A stretch of 64,000 nt of DNA from Cupriavidus pauculus (GTDB lineage Bacteria; Pseudomonadota; Gammaproteobacteria; Burkholderiales; Burkholderiaceae). This document shows, piece by piece, positions 16,380 through 25,850 of this stretch. The notes under the pieces were generated by a model. That model had not been told where the DNA came from and did not search any database. It worked only from the letters and a program-made list of their open reading frames with translations. The translations under genes were made by a program, and so were the position numbers. Position 1 is the stretch's first letter. Each line of letters opens with the position of its first letter. The DNA lies in assembly GCF_008801835.1 (NCBI RefSeq), contig NZ_VZOW01000011.1, positions 1 to 64,000 of the forward strand. Direction: 5' to 3'.

Positions 16380-17210
16380 ATGACCTCGACTGCTTCCCTG
16401 CGCAATGCGCCCGCCGATTCCGACACCGACGATCCCGCAGGCGCACCGCAGTTGGTCACACCGGTCATTCGCGGCCTGCGCCTGCTGCGCTTTATCGCCG
16501 AAGGCGGCTCCACGGCCAACCTCAGCGAAGTCGGCCGACGCATCGATGTCAACCGCGTCACCGTGATGCGGCTGCTCGATACGCTCGAACACGAGGGCAT
16601 GGTCGAACGTCTGCCGCAGGGCGGGCACACCGTCGGATTCGCGTTTCTCAAGATCGCCTCGCGCGTGCTGGCCGCCAACGACCTGACGACTTTCGCGCGC
16701 CGGGTGCTCGCGCAGTTGAGCGGATCGCTGCAACTGTCGGCGTATCTGGCCGTGCCCGATGGCGGGCACGTGCTCTATCTGCTGCGCGACATGCCGAACA
16801 CGGGTCTCGTCAGCAATATTCAGGTCGGCAGCCGCGTGCCCGCACATCTGACGACGCCGGGCCGCATGCTGCTGGCTCATCTTTCGGCCGAAGAACTGCG
16901 CGCACGGCTTGGCGACGACCCGCTGCCGACGGTCACGAACCAGAGCCCGGCCACGCACGCACGGCTGGCCGATATCCTCGCGGCCGATCTGGAACGCGGT
17001 TGCGCATGGAGTTTTTCGGCGTTCGAGCCCGGCATCGACTCATGCGCGGCGCCGGTGTACGACGCCGCGTCCAACGTGATCGCCGCGATCAGCGTGGCCG
17101 GCCCGCAGCAGCGCTTCGAAGCCGATGGCACGCTGCGCGAACGCACCGAGAAAGCCGTCAAGGCCGCCGCGCGCGATTTGTCCGCACTGCTCGGCTATCG
17201 CAAAACCTGA
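16380..17210 (+). CDS. IclR-family transcriptional regulator
   Basis: A 276-residue IclR-type regulator. An N-terminal winged helix-turn-helix (about residues 25-85; NLSEVGRRIDVNRVTVMRLLDTLEHEGMVER) is followed by the effector-binding domain, which includes VPAHLTTPGRMLLAHL and ends with a conserved helix before LLGYRKT. ATG 16380 lies 34 bases after the monooxygenase stop. It probably controls the monooxygenase through the repeat at 15150-15166. It differs clearly from the two IclR proteins at 21133 and 30679, which resemble each other. Confidence 0.92.
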   Translation: MTSTASLRNAPADSDTDDPAGAPQLVTPVIRGLRLLRFIAEGGSTANLSEVGRRIDVNRVTVMRLLDTLEHEGMVERLPQGGHTVGFAFLKIASRVLAANDLTTFARRVLAQLSGSLQLSAYLAVPDGGHVLYLLRDMPNTGLVSNIQVGSRVPAHLTTPGRMLLAHLSAEELRARLGDDPLPTVTNQSPATHARLADILAADLERGCAWSFSAFEPGIDSCAAPVYDAASNVIAAISVAGPQQRFEADGTLRERTEKAVKAAARDLSALLGYRKT

Positions 17211-17310
17211 CGCGGCGACCGGCGAAAGCAATGCGAAAAAAATGTGGAGAGCGGGCGGCGCCTGCGCGCGCGCCGCCCCCCTTTCCGGCTCTGCGCTGTC
17301 CTTTAGCCCT

Positions 17311-19494
17311 TCACGCCTCCAGCTTCATCGGCATCGACCTGCGGCGCGCCCGGGTCGCCTTGTACAGCGCATGTGCCACGGCGGGCGCAACCGGTCCGAG
17401 CGAGACTTCCCCACAACCCTGCGGCGGCCGGTCGCTGTCGACAATGACCACGTCGATCTTCGGCATCTCCGACAGGCTCAACAGCCGATAGTCGTGGAAG
17501 TTGCTCTGCTGCACCACGCCATCCTTGAACGTGATTTCGCTGCGGAGCGTATTGGTGAGCGCGAAACCGATGCCGCCCTCGATGTTGGCGCGGATCAGGT
17601 TCGGATTGATCGCGCGGCCGCACTCCACCGCGCAGACCACGCGCTTCACGGCCAACGCCTTGCCCGTTCGCTCGATTTCCAGCGCCATGGCCACGTAGGT
17701 CTGAAACGCCTCGCCGCGCCCTGTGTAGAGATTGAACGTGAACGCGCGGCTGACGTTGGCAGGCGGCTTGCGATCCCAGCCTGCCGCCTTGGCCGCCGCG
17801 TCGAGCGTGCGCAGCGCCAGCGGATTGTGTGCCAGCAATGCGCGCCGATAGCGATACGGGTCGATGCCCGCCGCGTCGGCCATCTCGTTGACAAAGCTCT
17901 CCAGCATAAAGATGCTCGATGTCGAACCCACGCTGCGCATGAAGCTGACGGGAATCGGCTGCTTCACGTCGATCATGTCGACTTTCAGGTTCGGCACGCG
18001 ATAGACGCAATCGTAGATCGCTTCAAGCATCGTTTCGTCCCAGCCGCCGTTCTTGGCCATACGCTCGGCCTTGATCACGCCGTAGAGCGATTGCCCAGTC
18101 AGCCGCGCGTGCATCGCGAGCGGCATGCCCTTCTCATCGAGTACCGCACGGAAGCGGCCCGACACGCCTGGGCGGTAGAAGCCATGGCGGATATCGTCCT
18201 CGCGTGAGCGGATCACCTTGACCGGCTTGCCGACCGCCGCCGAAGCGCGCGCGGCGTGGATCACGAAGTCCGGCAGGAACTTGCGGCCAAAGCTGCCGCC
18301 CAGGAACGTGGTGTGGACGATCACCGTTTCGGGCTTGCGGCCGTACAGCTTGCCCAACGCGTTGCGCACGAAATCCTGGCCCTGGATCGGCCCCCACACT
18401 TCGATGGCATCGTCGCGCACATGTACCGTGGCGTTCACCGATTCCATCGTCGCGTGCACGATATATGGCGTGTGATAGTCGGCCTCGACCAGCCGCCCGC
18501 CGGCGGCCAGCACCGCGTCGGCATCGCCCAGGCGCGTCGCTACGACCGCTTCCGACGCCCCCAGCGCCGACTTGCGCGCGGTCATGATGTTGTCGCTGTC
18601 CAGCCCCCTCGCCGCGCCCGGATCGACGTCGATCTCGAGTGCGTCGGCGCCCTTCTTGGCGAGCCAGTAGCTGGTGGCGACGACGATGGCCGCGTCGGGC
18701 GCCTGTACCACGGCCTTGACACCGGGCATCGCCTTGACCGCGTCCGCGTTGCGGATGCCCGTGACCTTCCCGGTGACGGTCGGCGGCATTTTCAGCGCGC
18801 CGTAAAGCATGTCGGGCACGCGCACGTCGATGCCGAACTCGGCCGAGCCATCTACTTTGGCGGGCGTATCGAGACGCAGCAGGTCACGGCCGATCAGCTT
18901 GTGCGCGGCCTCGTTCTTGAGACGCGGCGACGGGTTAAGCGGCAGCGTCGCCGCCTCCGCGGCCAGTTCGCCATACGACAGCGAGCGCCCGGTCGCGCCG
19001 TGATGGACGCGCCCCTTGTCGGTATGGCACTGCCCGGGCCGCACCTGCAGCCGGCGCGCCGCGGTCATCACCAGCACCTCGCGCGCCTGTGCGCCGGCGA
19101 TGCGCAGGCGCTGGTAGAACAGCGTGGCCGACATCGACGCGCCGACAAACTGCTGCGGCTCTTCGTATGCCGCGCCCGTGCGATAGGCGTCGCGCCCGGT
19201 GACGAACGTCACCGCGATGTTCTGCCAGTCCGCGTCGAGTTCGTCGGCGAGCACCTGCGGCATGCCGGTGTAGACGCCCTGGCCGCATTCGCATTGCGAC
19301 AACCCGAGCGTGATCTTGCCGCTGGGCTCGATCCAGATCCAATCGGTGATTTCGTGGGTGCCGTGCGCACCGCTGTCGACCGTGCGGCTGGCCAGCGCCG
19401 GCAACGGAATGCACAGCGCTCCGGCCAGCGCGGCGCCGCCCTTGAGAAAGCCGCGCCGCGCGGGGCTCGTCAACATGTCACTTGGCTGCGGCAT
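17311..19494 (-). CDS. molybdenum hydroxylase large subunit (isoquinoline 1-oxidoreductase beta-like)
   Basis: A 727-residue molybdopterin-cytosine-dinucleotide subunit of the xanthine oxidase/IorB group. It begins with a twin-arginine signal ([23 protein letters not shown]), so it is exported folded to the periplasm. Motifs include [29 protein letters not shown] and a C-terminal catalytic loop [16 protein letters not shown] with a Glu in the active-site position. Start ATG 19494 has an excellent GGGAGG site and overlaps the small-subunit gene by 17 bases. It would hydroxylate an N-heteroaromatic or aldehyde substrate using water, passing electrons through the 2Fe-2S subunit. Confidence 0.9.
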   Translation of the reverse strand: MPQPSDMLTSPARRGFLKGGAALAGALCIPLPALASRTVDSGAHGTHEITDWIWIEPSGKITLGLSQCECGQGVYTGMPQVLADELDADWQNIAVTFVTGRDAYRTGAAYEEPQQFVGASMSATLFYQRLRIAGAQAREVLVMTAARRLQVRPGQCHTDKGRVHHGATGRSLSYGELAAEAATLPLNPSPRLKNEAAHKLIGRDLLRLDTPAKVDGSAEFGIDVRVPDMLYGALKMPPTVTGKVTGIRNADAVKAMPGVKAVVQAPDAAIVVATSYWLAKKGADALEIDVDPGAARGLDSDNIMTARKSALGASEAVVATRLGDADAVLAAGGRLVEADYHTPYIVHATMESVNATVHVRDDAIEVWGPIQGQDFVRNALGKLYGRKPETVIVHTTFLGGSFGRKFLPDFVIHAARASAAVGKPVKVIRSREDDIRHGFYRPGVSGRFRAVLDEKGMPLAMHARLTGQSLYGVIKAERMAKNGGWDETMLEAIYDCVYRVPNLKVDMIDVKQPIPVSFMRSVGSTSSIFMLESFVNEMADAAGIDPYRYRRALLAHNPLALRTLDAAAKAAGWDRKPPANVSRAFTFNLYTGRGEAFQTYVAMALEIERTGKALAVKRVVCAVECGRAINPNLIRANIEGGIGFALTNTLRSEITFKDGVVQQSNFHDYRLLSLSEMPKIDVVIVDSDRPPQGCGEVSLGPVAPAVAHALYKATRARRRSMPMKLEA

Positions 19495-19918
19495 GGATCG
19501 CCTCCCGGATGCGGTGATAGGTGGCGCAGCGGCACAGATTGCTCACGGCGGCGTCGATGTCCTTGTCGGTGGGATGCGGGTTCTGCTTGAGCAGCGCGCT
19601 GACTGCCATCACCATGCCCGACTGGCAGTAGCCGCATTGCGGCACGTCCTTGGCAATCCACGCCTGCTGCACCTTCGACGAACGATCGGGCGACAGGCCC
19701 TCGATGGTGGTCACGTTGCGCCCCGCCACACTGGACACCGGCGTCACGCACGCGCGCTGCGCGTGGCCGTCGACATGGACCGTGCAAGCCCCGCATGCGC
19801 CGATACCGCAGCCGTATTTGGTGCCGGTCAGCCCGGCGTCATCGCGTATCACCCACAGCAGCGGCGTATCGCCATCGCCACCGAAGTGCGTTGCTTTCCC
19901 GTTCAACACAAAGTCCAT
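19478..19918 (-). CDS. 2Fe-2S small subunit of molybdenum hydroxylase (IorA/CoxS-like)
   Basis: A 146-residue protein with two 2Fe-2S clusters. The plant-type ligands are in [20 protein letters not shown], and the second cluster is in [12 protein letters not shown] and NLCRCATY. It is the electron-transfer partner of the overlapping large subunit and probably rides with it through the Tat system, since it has no signal of its own. ATG 19918 starts MDFVLNGK; the upstream in-frame extension is not conserved. No cytochrome c subunit is adjacent, so the onward electron acceptor is unknown. Confidence 0.93.
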   Translation of the reverse strand: MDFVLNGKATHFGGDGDTPLLWVIRDDAGLTGTKYGCGIGACGACTVHVDGHAQRACVTPVSSVAGRNVTTIEGLSPDRSSKVQQAWIAKDVPQCGYCQSGMVMAVSALLKQNPHPTDKDIDAAVSNLCRCATYHRIREAIHAAAK

Positions 19919-20051
19919 GGTTGCCTCGCTTTGTCCTCGCCAGTGCAAGAAAAGACGGCCGCAGGCCACCGCGCACTGCGCGCGGTGCGGCCGGTACGAC
20001 TCAAAAAACTGGATATGGATGGCGCCGCCGAGGCGCCTTGGGTGTCGGCCG

Positions 20052-21077
20052 CTAATCGGGCGTGATGTGGTACGCGCGGATCAGCGTGGCCCACGACGCG
20101 GTTTCATCGCGGATTCGTGCGGCCAGTGCGTCCGGTGTGCTTGCCACGGGTTCCAGGCCCTGGCGCTGCAGATCGGCGCGGATCGCCGGCGTGGCGAACA
20201 GCGTCTGGACGTCGGCGGAAATGGCGTCGGCCAGCGGCTTCGGCGTGGCCGACGGCACCAGTAGCGCATACCAGGAACTGACGTCGATGCCGGGCATGCC
20301 CTGCTCTGCCAGCGACGGCACATCGGGCGCGGCAGGCGAGCGGCGCGACTGCGTCACCGCGATTGCACGCAAGGCACCCGACTGGATGAATGGCGCCAGC
20401 GTTGGCCACGTGCCGAACAACACCGGCACCTGGCCGCCGACTACGTCGTTGACGGCCTGCGTGGTGCCCTTGTACGGCACGTGCAGCATGTTCGCGCCGG
20501 CCTTGTGATGAAACAGTTCTCCGGCCAGATGCAGGCCGCTGCCAACCCCCGGGCTGGCGTAGCCGAGCGGCGCCCCGGCCTGGTCGGCCTGCTTTGCCAG
20601 CGCGATCAGTTCCGGCACCGTGCGCGCCTTGACCGACGGATGCACGGCCAGCACGTTGGGGGATCCGGCCAGCAGCGAAACTGGCCGGAAGTCGCGCGTC
20701 ACGTTGTACGACAGCGCAGGAAACAGCGTGGGATTGATGGTCAGGTTGCCGGCCGGCACCACCAGCCACGTGCAACCATCACCTGCGGCGCGGCGCACCG
20801 CATCGATGCCGATATTGCCGTTGGCGCCGGGCCGGTTGTCGACCACGATGGGCACGCCCCGGCGCGGTTGCAGTCCGATCGACAGCGTGCGGGCGAGCTG
20901 GTCGGCCGCGCCCCCGGCCGGGAACGGCACGACGATCCGCACGGTCGTGCATGCGGCGTGCGCCGCGCCGATGAGCGCGAGGGACGTCGCCACCGCTGCG
21001 GTCGCCGCCGTTCCCGTGGCGCCCAGCCATCGCCGGATCCGTTGCCTTGCTGTTGCGTGATGGCTGGCTTGCCGCAT
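20052..21077 (-). CDS. Bug-family (TctC) periplasmic solute receptor
   Basis: A 341-residue Bug/TctC receptor with a long signal region (positively charged start, hydrophobic stretch ending GAAHAACTT), then [28 protein letters not shown] and [17 protein letters not shown]. Start ATG 21077 has AGGAA upstream. It lies 133 bases before the molybdenum hydroxylase genes on the same strand and 55 bases after an IclR gene, so it may deliver or sense the hydroxylase substrate. No membrane partners are adjacent. Confidence 0.92.
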   Translation of the reverse strand: MRQASHHATARQRIRRWLGATGTAATAAVATSLALIGAAHAACTTVRIVVPFPAGGAADQLARTLSIGLQPRRGVPIVVDNRPGANGNIGIDAVRRAAGDGCTWLVVPAGNLTINPTLFPALSYNVTRDFRPVSLLAGSPNVLAVHPSVKARTVPELIALAKQADQAGAPLGYASPGVGSGLHLAGELFHHKAGANMLHVPYKGTTQAVNDVVGGQVPVLFGTWPTLAPFIQSGALRAIAVTQSRRSPAAPDVPSLAEQGMPGIDVSSWYALLVPSATPKPLADAISADVQTLFATPAIRADLQRQGLEPVASTPDALAARIRDETASWATLIRAYHITPD

Positions 21078-21132
21078 GCTGTTCCTGCCCGTCCCTTCGA
21101 TCGTGACGGCCGCTACCGCTACCGTCGTCGTG

Positions 21133-21954
21133 TCATTGATTGGCCACCCTGCCTTCTGGCATGGGCCGGTAATCCAGCAGGCCCGACAGCTCCGCCGCCG
21201 CTGCCCGCACTCTTTCCACCATCGGCTCCAGCTGCGCCGGATCGATCCGCGCCGCCGGAATCGTCGCGCCCAGCGCCGCCACCACGCGCGTGGTGCGATC
21301 ACGCACCGGGGCGGCAATGGTCGAGATACTGGCCTCGAAAAATCCCTCGTGCAGTACGTATCCGCGCTGGCGGTCGCGCTGCACCATCTCGTACAACTCT
21401 TCCACCGTGCGCGGCGTGCTTTCCGAGAACACTTCGAGCCGCTCTTCGGGATACAGCTCGCGCAACTCGGACAGCGTCAGGTCTTCCAGCACCACCCGGC
21501 CCAGCACCGTGGCATGCGCGGGAAGGCGCGTGCCGACGTTGACGGTACTGGTGAAGGGCCGCGCCGCCACCGACTTGGCCACATACACGATCGACCTGCC
21601 ATCGCGCACCACCAGATTGCACGGGTAATGGATCTCGTCGCGCAGCCTGTCCAGCAGGGGCCGTCCCAGTTCGGTCAGCTCCAGCGACGCCAGGTAGTCG
21701 AACCCGAGCCGCAGCACCGCCATCCCGAGGCGAAACTCCCGTCCCCCGTCCGTGCGCTCCACGAACCCCATCATTTCCAGCGTGGCGAGCAGCCGGAATA
21801 CCGTCGAGCGCGGCACCTGCAGCCGTCTTGCCAGCTCCGCCGCGGACAGCGTGCGGTCCTTGCTGCTGAACTCACCGAGCAACCGGAGCCCCCGCTCCAG
21901 ACCCGGCACGATGTACTTGTCCTGCGTCTCCTCCACGGGAGTGGTGTTTGTCAT
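21133..21954 (-). CDS. IclR-family transcriptional regulator (PcaR/PobR-like)
   Basis: A 273-residue IclR regulator beginning a conserved DKYIVPGLERGLRLLGEF. A winged helix (AAELARRLQVPRSTVFRLLATLE) is followed by the ligand domain, with RLPAHATVLGRVVLEDL and EGFFEASISTIAAPVRDRT. Along its length it is strikingly similar to the IclR at 30679-31539, so the two are paralogues. ATG 21954 has GAGAGA upstream. Upstream at 22068-22090 lies GTTCCATATATAAAAC, resembling the sequence at the start of the hydrolase gene near 35380, a possible shared operator. Confidence 0.93.
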   Translation of the reverse strand: MTNTTPVEETQDKYIVPGLERGLRLLGEFSSKDRTLSAAELARRLQVPRSTVFRLLATLEMMGFVERTDGGREFRLGMAVLRLGFDYLASLELTELGRPLLDRLRDEIHYPCNLVVRDGRSIVYVAKSVAARPFTSTVNVGTRLPAHATVLGRVVLEDLTLSELRELYPEERLEVFSESTPRTVEELYEMVQRDRQRGYVLHEGFFEASISTIAAPVRDRTTRVVAALGATIPAARIDPAQLEPMVERVRAAAAELSGLLDYRPMPEGRVANQ

Positions 21955-22269
21955 GGTCTCTCTCTGCTTGACGTTCGGTTTGCCAATGAACCGCAACGAA
22001 TCGGTATAGCACGCTTCGCGCCGCGCCATGCACCCCAGCGCTGACAACGCTATCCGAACACTAGCAGAAACGTTCCATATATAAAACCGAGATCCACATC
22101 AGGAACGCATTCACTCTATGATCTCTTTGTTGATGACTCAACCTGCTGTAAACCCTGATCGATTGCGCCTCATGGCGTGACGGCGCAATGAAAAAGCCCC
22201 GCGCGCCGGGAAAGTCGGCGGCGGGGCAAGCGACGACACCGTACGGCGCAGACAACACCAGCAGGCCGT
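21955..22269. other. intergenic region with terminator and IclR promoter
   Basis: No gene. The right part holds a strong terminator for the MFS gene (22191-22227). The middle is AT-rich (around 22065-22140) with GAAACGTTCC and CATATATAAAAC elements that probably form the promoter/operator of the IclR gene. Confidence 0.5.
22191..22227 (-). terminator. rho-independent terminator after the MFS gene
   Basis: Read on the - strand, a GC-rich stem (GCCCCGCCGCCG pairing with CGGCGCGCGGGGC, imperfect in the middle) is followed by five T residues. It ends the long catabolic transcript 43 bases after the MFS stop codon. Confidence 0.75.
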
Positions 22270-23673
22270 TCAGACTTCGAGCTCTTCCAGAACTTGGCCC
22301 TTGGTCTCGATGCCGAGGAAGAACACGGTGACGGCGGCAATCAGCGGCACCACGGCGAGCCAGAAGAACGCGGTGCTCAGGTTGCCGGTGCCGATGGTCG
22401 AGGCAATGATGCCCGGCGCGAAGATCGCCGCCACCTTGAGCCATGCCCCGCCGAGGCCGCAGCCCATCGCCCGCACGCTGGTCGGATACAGCTCGGGCGT
22501 GTAGACGTAGGCGGTGATGAAGCCGCTGGCCAGGAAACCCATCGCCAGCGCGCACAGCGTGGCCACCACATAGACCGACGACGCATGGAACACGCCCGCC
22601 AGGATCAGCGACGCCGCGCACAGCACGAACGATACGTTGATCACCGGCTTGCGCCCGACCTTGTCGACCAGCAACGCGCACACCAGCGATCCGACCACGC
22701 CCAGCACCGATGCGCCGGCCGCGAGGTTCAGCGCCAGTTGCAGCGGCGCGTGATAGACGGTCTTGTAGACGGTCGGCAGCCACGTCGACAGGCCGTACTG
22801 GATAAAGCCGCAGGTGGCCCACAACGTCCACACTGCAAGCGTGCGGCCCAGATAGGCCTTGCCCACCAGATCGCGCACGCGGCGGCGCGGATGCTTGCCC
22901 ATTGCGTCGAATTTCGACGTATCGCCGACCGGCGGCAGCGGTGCCTTGGCACGCGCCTCGAACGCGCGCAGCGCATCGTCGGCTTGCGCCAGCCTGCCCT
23001 TTTCCGCAAGCCAGCGCGGCGATTCCGGAATCACGCGGCGCAGCACGAAGAACAACAGCAGCGGCACGCCGCCGAGGAAGTACATCACCTCCCAGCCGTA
23101 GCGCGGCACCAGCACCGCGCCCAGCGCATTCGACACCATCAGCCCGATCGGAAACACGATTTCGTAGAGCAGCACGAACCGGCCGCGACCGTGCGCGCGC
23201 GTGACCTCGTTGATGTAGGTTGCCGCCACGGGCAGTTCGCCGCCCAGGCCCAGCCCCTGCACGACACGCAGCAGCAGAAAGATCTCGAACGACGGCGCGA
23301 AGCCGCACGCCACGCTCATCAGGCCGATGATGCCGGCGCTCCAGCCAATCGAGCGCAGCCGTCCGAAGCGCTCGGCCAGCGCCGGAAACAGCAATGCGCC
23401 CAGCAGTTGGCCGACCGACGGCATGGCGATCAGCAAGCCGATCTGCCCCGGCGTCAGCGACCACTTGGCGATCAACAGCGGCAGCGTGGCGGCGATCGCG
23501 ATCACGTCGAAGCCGTCAAAGAACGTGGCCAGTCCGATCAGCAGCCGGGCACGCACATGCATCGCATTGCCCGGCATGCGTTCGATGCGCGCGACGATCT
23601 GGCCGCGGGTGACGGGTGTCGGGTGTGCCTGCGACGGCGCAGCAGCATGGTTCGCGGCGCCGCCGTAAGTCAT
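22270..23673 (-). CDS. MFS transporter, aromatic acid/metabolite:H+ symporter type
   Basis: A major facilitator protein of about 467 residues with 12 hydrophobic segments. The loop 2-3 region carries the family pattern (LAERFGRLRSIGWSAG). A large central cytoplasmic loop with PESPRWLAEKGR lies between helices 6 and 7, and LVDKVGRKPVI marks loop 8-9; this is typical of the aromatic acid:H+ and sugar-porter-like subfamilies. Start is uncertain: ATG 23673 is used here, while GTG 23730 (preceded by GGAAACG) and ATG 23787 are in frame. It is the last gene of the catabolic island and probably imports the island substrate. A 183-base gap separates it from the reductase gene. Confidence 0.87.
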   Translation of the reverse strand: MTYGGAANHAAAPSQAHPTPVTRGQIVARIERMPGNAMHVRARLLIGLATFFDGFDVIAIAATLPLLIAKWSLTPGQIGLLIAMPSVGQLLGALLFPALAERFGRLRSIGWSAGIIGLMSVACGFAPSFEIFLLLRVVQGLGLGGELPVAATYINEVTRAHGRGRFVLLYEIVFPIGLMVSNALGAVLVPRYGWEVMYFLGGVPLLLFFVLRRVIPESPRWLAEKGRLAQADDALRAFEARAKAPLPPVGDTSKFDAMGKHPRRRVRDLVGKAYLGRTLAVWTLWATCGFIQYGLSTWLPTVYKTVYHAPLQLALNLAAGASVLGVVGSLVCALLVDKVGRKPVINVSFVLCAASLILAGVFHASSVYVVATLCALAMGFLASGFITAYVYTPELYPTSVRAMGCGLGGAWLKVAAIFAPGIIASTIGTGNLSTAFFWLAVVPLIAAVTVFFLGIETKGQVLEELEV

Positions 23674-23856
23674 GGTGCCCGCCTGGGCAGCCTGGATCGG
23701 GGGCGCGGTGTCTTGTCTCTGAATCAGCACGGGTATCGTTTCCAGAAATCGTGTAGGGCAGTTACCCGCGCGGCCGCTGTGTCGCAAGACGTGCGGCTCT
23801 GCCTGTTGGCGGGCAGTCTTCGTTTGCCGCGCCTGTCACGGCGCGGCTGGCATCGG

Positions 23857-24813
23857 TCAGAGGTCCAGCACCAGGCGCTGGCCCTTGCAACCTGACACGC
23901 AGACCATCATGGTCTTGTTCGTGGCGCGCTCGCTGTTGCTGAGCACGCTGTCGCGATGATCGGGGCAGCCTTCGATCACGGCCGTCTCGCACGACCCGCA
24001 CACCCCCTCGCGGCAGCTGTACTCGACCGCCACGCCCGACTCCAGCAGCGCGTCGAGCAGCGACTTGCCGGACGGCACGCGCACAGTCTTGCCGGCGCGC
24101 TGCAACTGCACGCTGTATTCGCCTTCCTGCACCGCTTCGGTTGCCGGATCGGCGGCAAAGCGCTCGACATGTACGTTCGCGTAGCCGTGCGCGGCGCAGG
24201 CCGCCTCGAATGCGTTGAGCATCGGGCCGGGACCGCAACAATAGAAATGCGTGGTGGCGTCCTGGCCGGCCAGCATGGCGTTCAGGTTCGGCGGCACACC
24301 CGCTTCGTTGTCGAAGTGGAAGCGCACCGCATCGCCGTAGGCAGACAATTGCTCGACGAAGGCCGCCTCGGCGCGCGAGCGTGCGCAGTACAGCAGCGTG
24401 AACGAACGGCCGCGTTCGGCCAGCCGGCGCGCCATGCAGACGATCGGCGTGACGCCGATGCCGCCGGCCACCAGCACCGTATGCGCGGCGTCCTCGTCCA
24501 GCGCAAAGTGGTTGCGCGGCGCGGCCACGTTCAGCGTGGCGCCCACACGCAGCTGCTCGTGCACGAAGCGCGAGCCACCGCGGCTGTTGCGGTCATTCAG
24601 CACGCCGACGGTATAACGGTCGCGCTGCTCCGGCGCGCCACACAGCGAATAACTGCGCACCAGCCCATTGGCCAGATGCAGGTCGATATGCGCACCGGGC
24701 GCGAATTCGGGCAATGGCGCGCCCGCGGGATCGCGCAATTCGATGCTGACGACACCGCGCGCCTCGAAGCGCATGGCCTGCACGCGCAGTGTCAAAGATT
24801 GGCTCGCACTCAT
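23857..24813 (-). CDS. phthalate dioxygenase reductase-type (VanB-like) reductase
   Basis: A 318-residue single-chain oxygenase reductase. An N-terminal FMN-binding barrel contains RSYSLCG. A NAD domain contains GGIGVTPIVCMARRL and YCCGPGPML. A C-terminal plant-type 2Fe-2S domain has the cysteines of CREGVCGSC plus a distal Cys in VCVSGCKG. It takes two electrons from NADH and delivers them singly to a Rieske oxygenase. The natural partner is the oxygenase at 32884-33939 in the same operon. The start at 24813 has GGAAG upstream. Confidence 0.93.
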   Translation of the reverse strand: MSASQSLTLRVQAMRFEARGVVSIELRDPAGAPLPEFAPGAHIDLHLANGLVRSYSLCGAPEQRDRYTVGVLNDRNSRGGSRFVHEQLRVGATLNVAAPRNHFALDEDAAHTVLVAGGIGVTPIVCMARRLAERGRSFTLLYCARSRAEAAFVEQLSAYGDAVRFHFDNEAGVPPNLNAMLAGQDATTHFYCCGPGPMLNAFEAACAAHGYANVHVERFAADPATEAVQEGEYSVQLQRAGKTVRVPSGKSLLDALLESGVAVEYSCREGVCGSCETAVIEGCPDHRDSVLSNSERATNKTMMVCVSGCKGQRLVLDL

Positions 24814-24842
24814 ACGGCTTCCTTCCTTCTACTTCCAGACGC

Positions 24843-25808
24843 TCAACGCTTTTCCGTCAGGAACTTGCCTTCCGGGCCGCCGGCGTTCTTCTGCCGACGG
24901 GTGTTGCCATCGATACCGCCTTCGATCGCCCATTCGGCAAACATGGTCGGGCCCGGTTCGAACGCGCGCGGTTCCCAGTGCGCATCGAGCTGGTCCTCGT
25001 CGGCGTAGTACTCGATCAGGCCGCCGGCCGGATTCTTGAAGTACCAGAAATAGGCCGACGAAATCGGATGGCGTCCCGGGCCGAGCTGCGTATCCCAGCC
25101 TTTGCGGGACATATTCATGCCGCCGCCAAACACCTCGTGGATATCGCGCACCGTGAAAGCCACGTGATTGAGGCCGGCCTTGCCATGCGGCAACTGCAGC
25201 AGGAACAGGTCGTGATGGCCGCCCTCGGCGGTGCAGCGCAGAAACGCGCCGCGCTCGGGATAGTTGTCCGACTGCACGAAGCCGAACTTCTCGATGTAGA
25301 AGCGCTCGGTGGCCTTCACGTCCTTGACGAAGAACACCACGTGGCCCACCTCGATCGGAATCGCGCGCTCGTAGATCGGGCTGCGCTGGTTCATGCGCGG
25401 TTTCTCGTTCCATGTGTTCATCAGCGCGCATTCCACTTCGACGGCGTGTTTGCGCGACACCTGAAAGCGCACGGCGAGGCCGTTCGGGTCAGTGCAGCCG
25501 ATGCGCGCGCCGCCGTCGAGCGACACGAAGGTCGGTTCGTCGGCGATGCGGCTGCGCACCGCGGCCAACGACGCTTCGTCGTCGACGCCCCACACCACTT
25601 CGCGCAGCGTCGGGCCATCCTCGATGGCGGGCGGCAGCGCCGGGTCGGCCACCTTGCGCACCAGCACGCGGCAGCCGTTGAGCGTTTCGAAATCCAGACC
25701 CTGCGCGTCGTCGCGCTTGATCGTCAGGCCCCAGTCGCCGAAAAAGCCGCGGCACGCGTCGAAGTCGTCGGCGCCGTAGACGATCTCGTCAATTCCCAAT
25801 ACTTTCAT
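24843..25808 (-). CDS. VOC-family extradiol dioxygenase-like protein
   Basis: A 321-residue two-domain vicinal-oxygen-chelate protein like type I extradiol dioxygenases (catechol 2,3-dioxygenase/BphC group). In the C-terminal, catalytic half the Fe(II) ligands are recognisable: His in IEVGHVVFF, His in GLNHVAFTV and Glu in GLIEYYAD. ATG 25808 is preferred over ATG 25814 because GGAG lies seven bases before it. In context it would cleave a dihydroxylated ring formed by the Rieske enzyme and an SDR, feeding the alpha/beta hydrolase. Confidence 0.87.
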   Translation of the reverse strand: MKVLGIDEIVYGADDFDACRGFFGDWGLTIKRDDAQGLDFETLNGCRVLVRKVADPALPPAIEDGPTLREVVWGVDDEASLAAVRSRIADEPTFVSLDGGARIGCTDPNGLAVRFQVSRKHAVEVECALMNTWNEKPRMNQRSPIYERAIPIEVGHVVFFVKDVKATERFYIEKFGFVQSDNYPERGAFLRCTAEGGHHDLFLLQLPHGKAGLNHVAFTVRDIHEVFGGGMNMSRKGWDTQLGPGRHPISSAYFWYFKNPAGGLIEYYADEDQLDAHWEPRAFEPGPTMFAEWAIEGGIDGNTRRQKNAGGPEGKFLTEKR

Positions 25809-25850
25809 TTCCATTCTCCGTCCTGCCGTTTGCGGTGCGTCGCGATGCGC

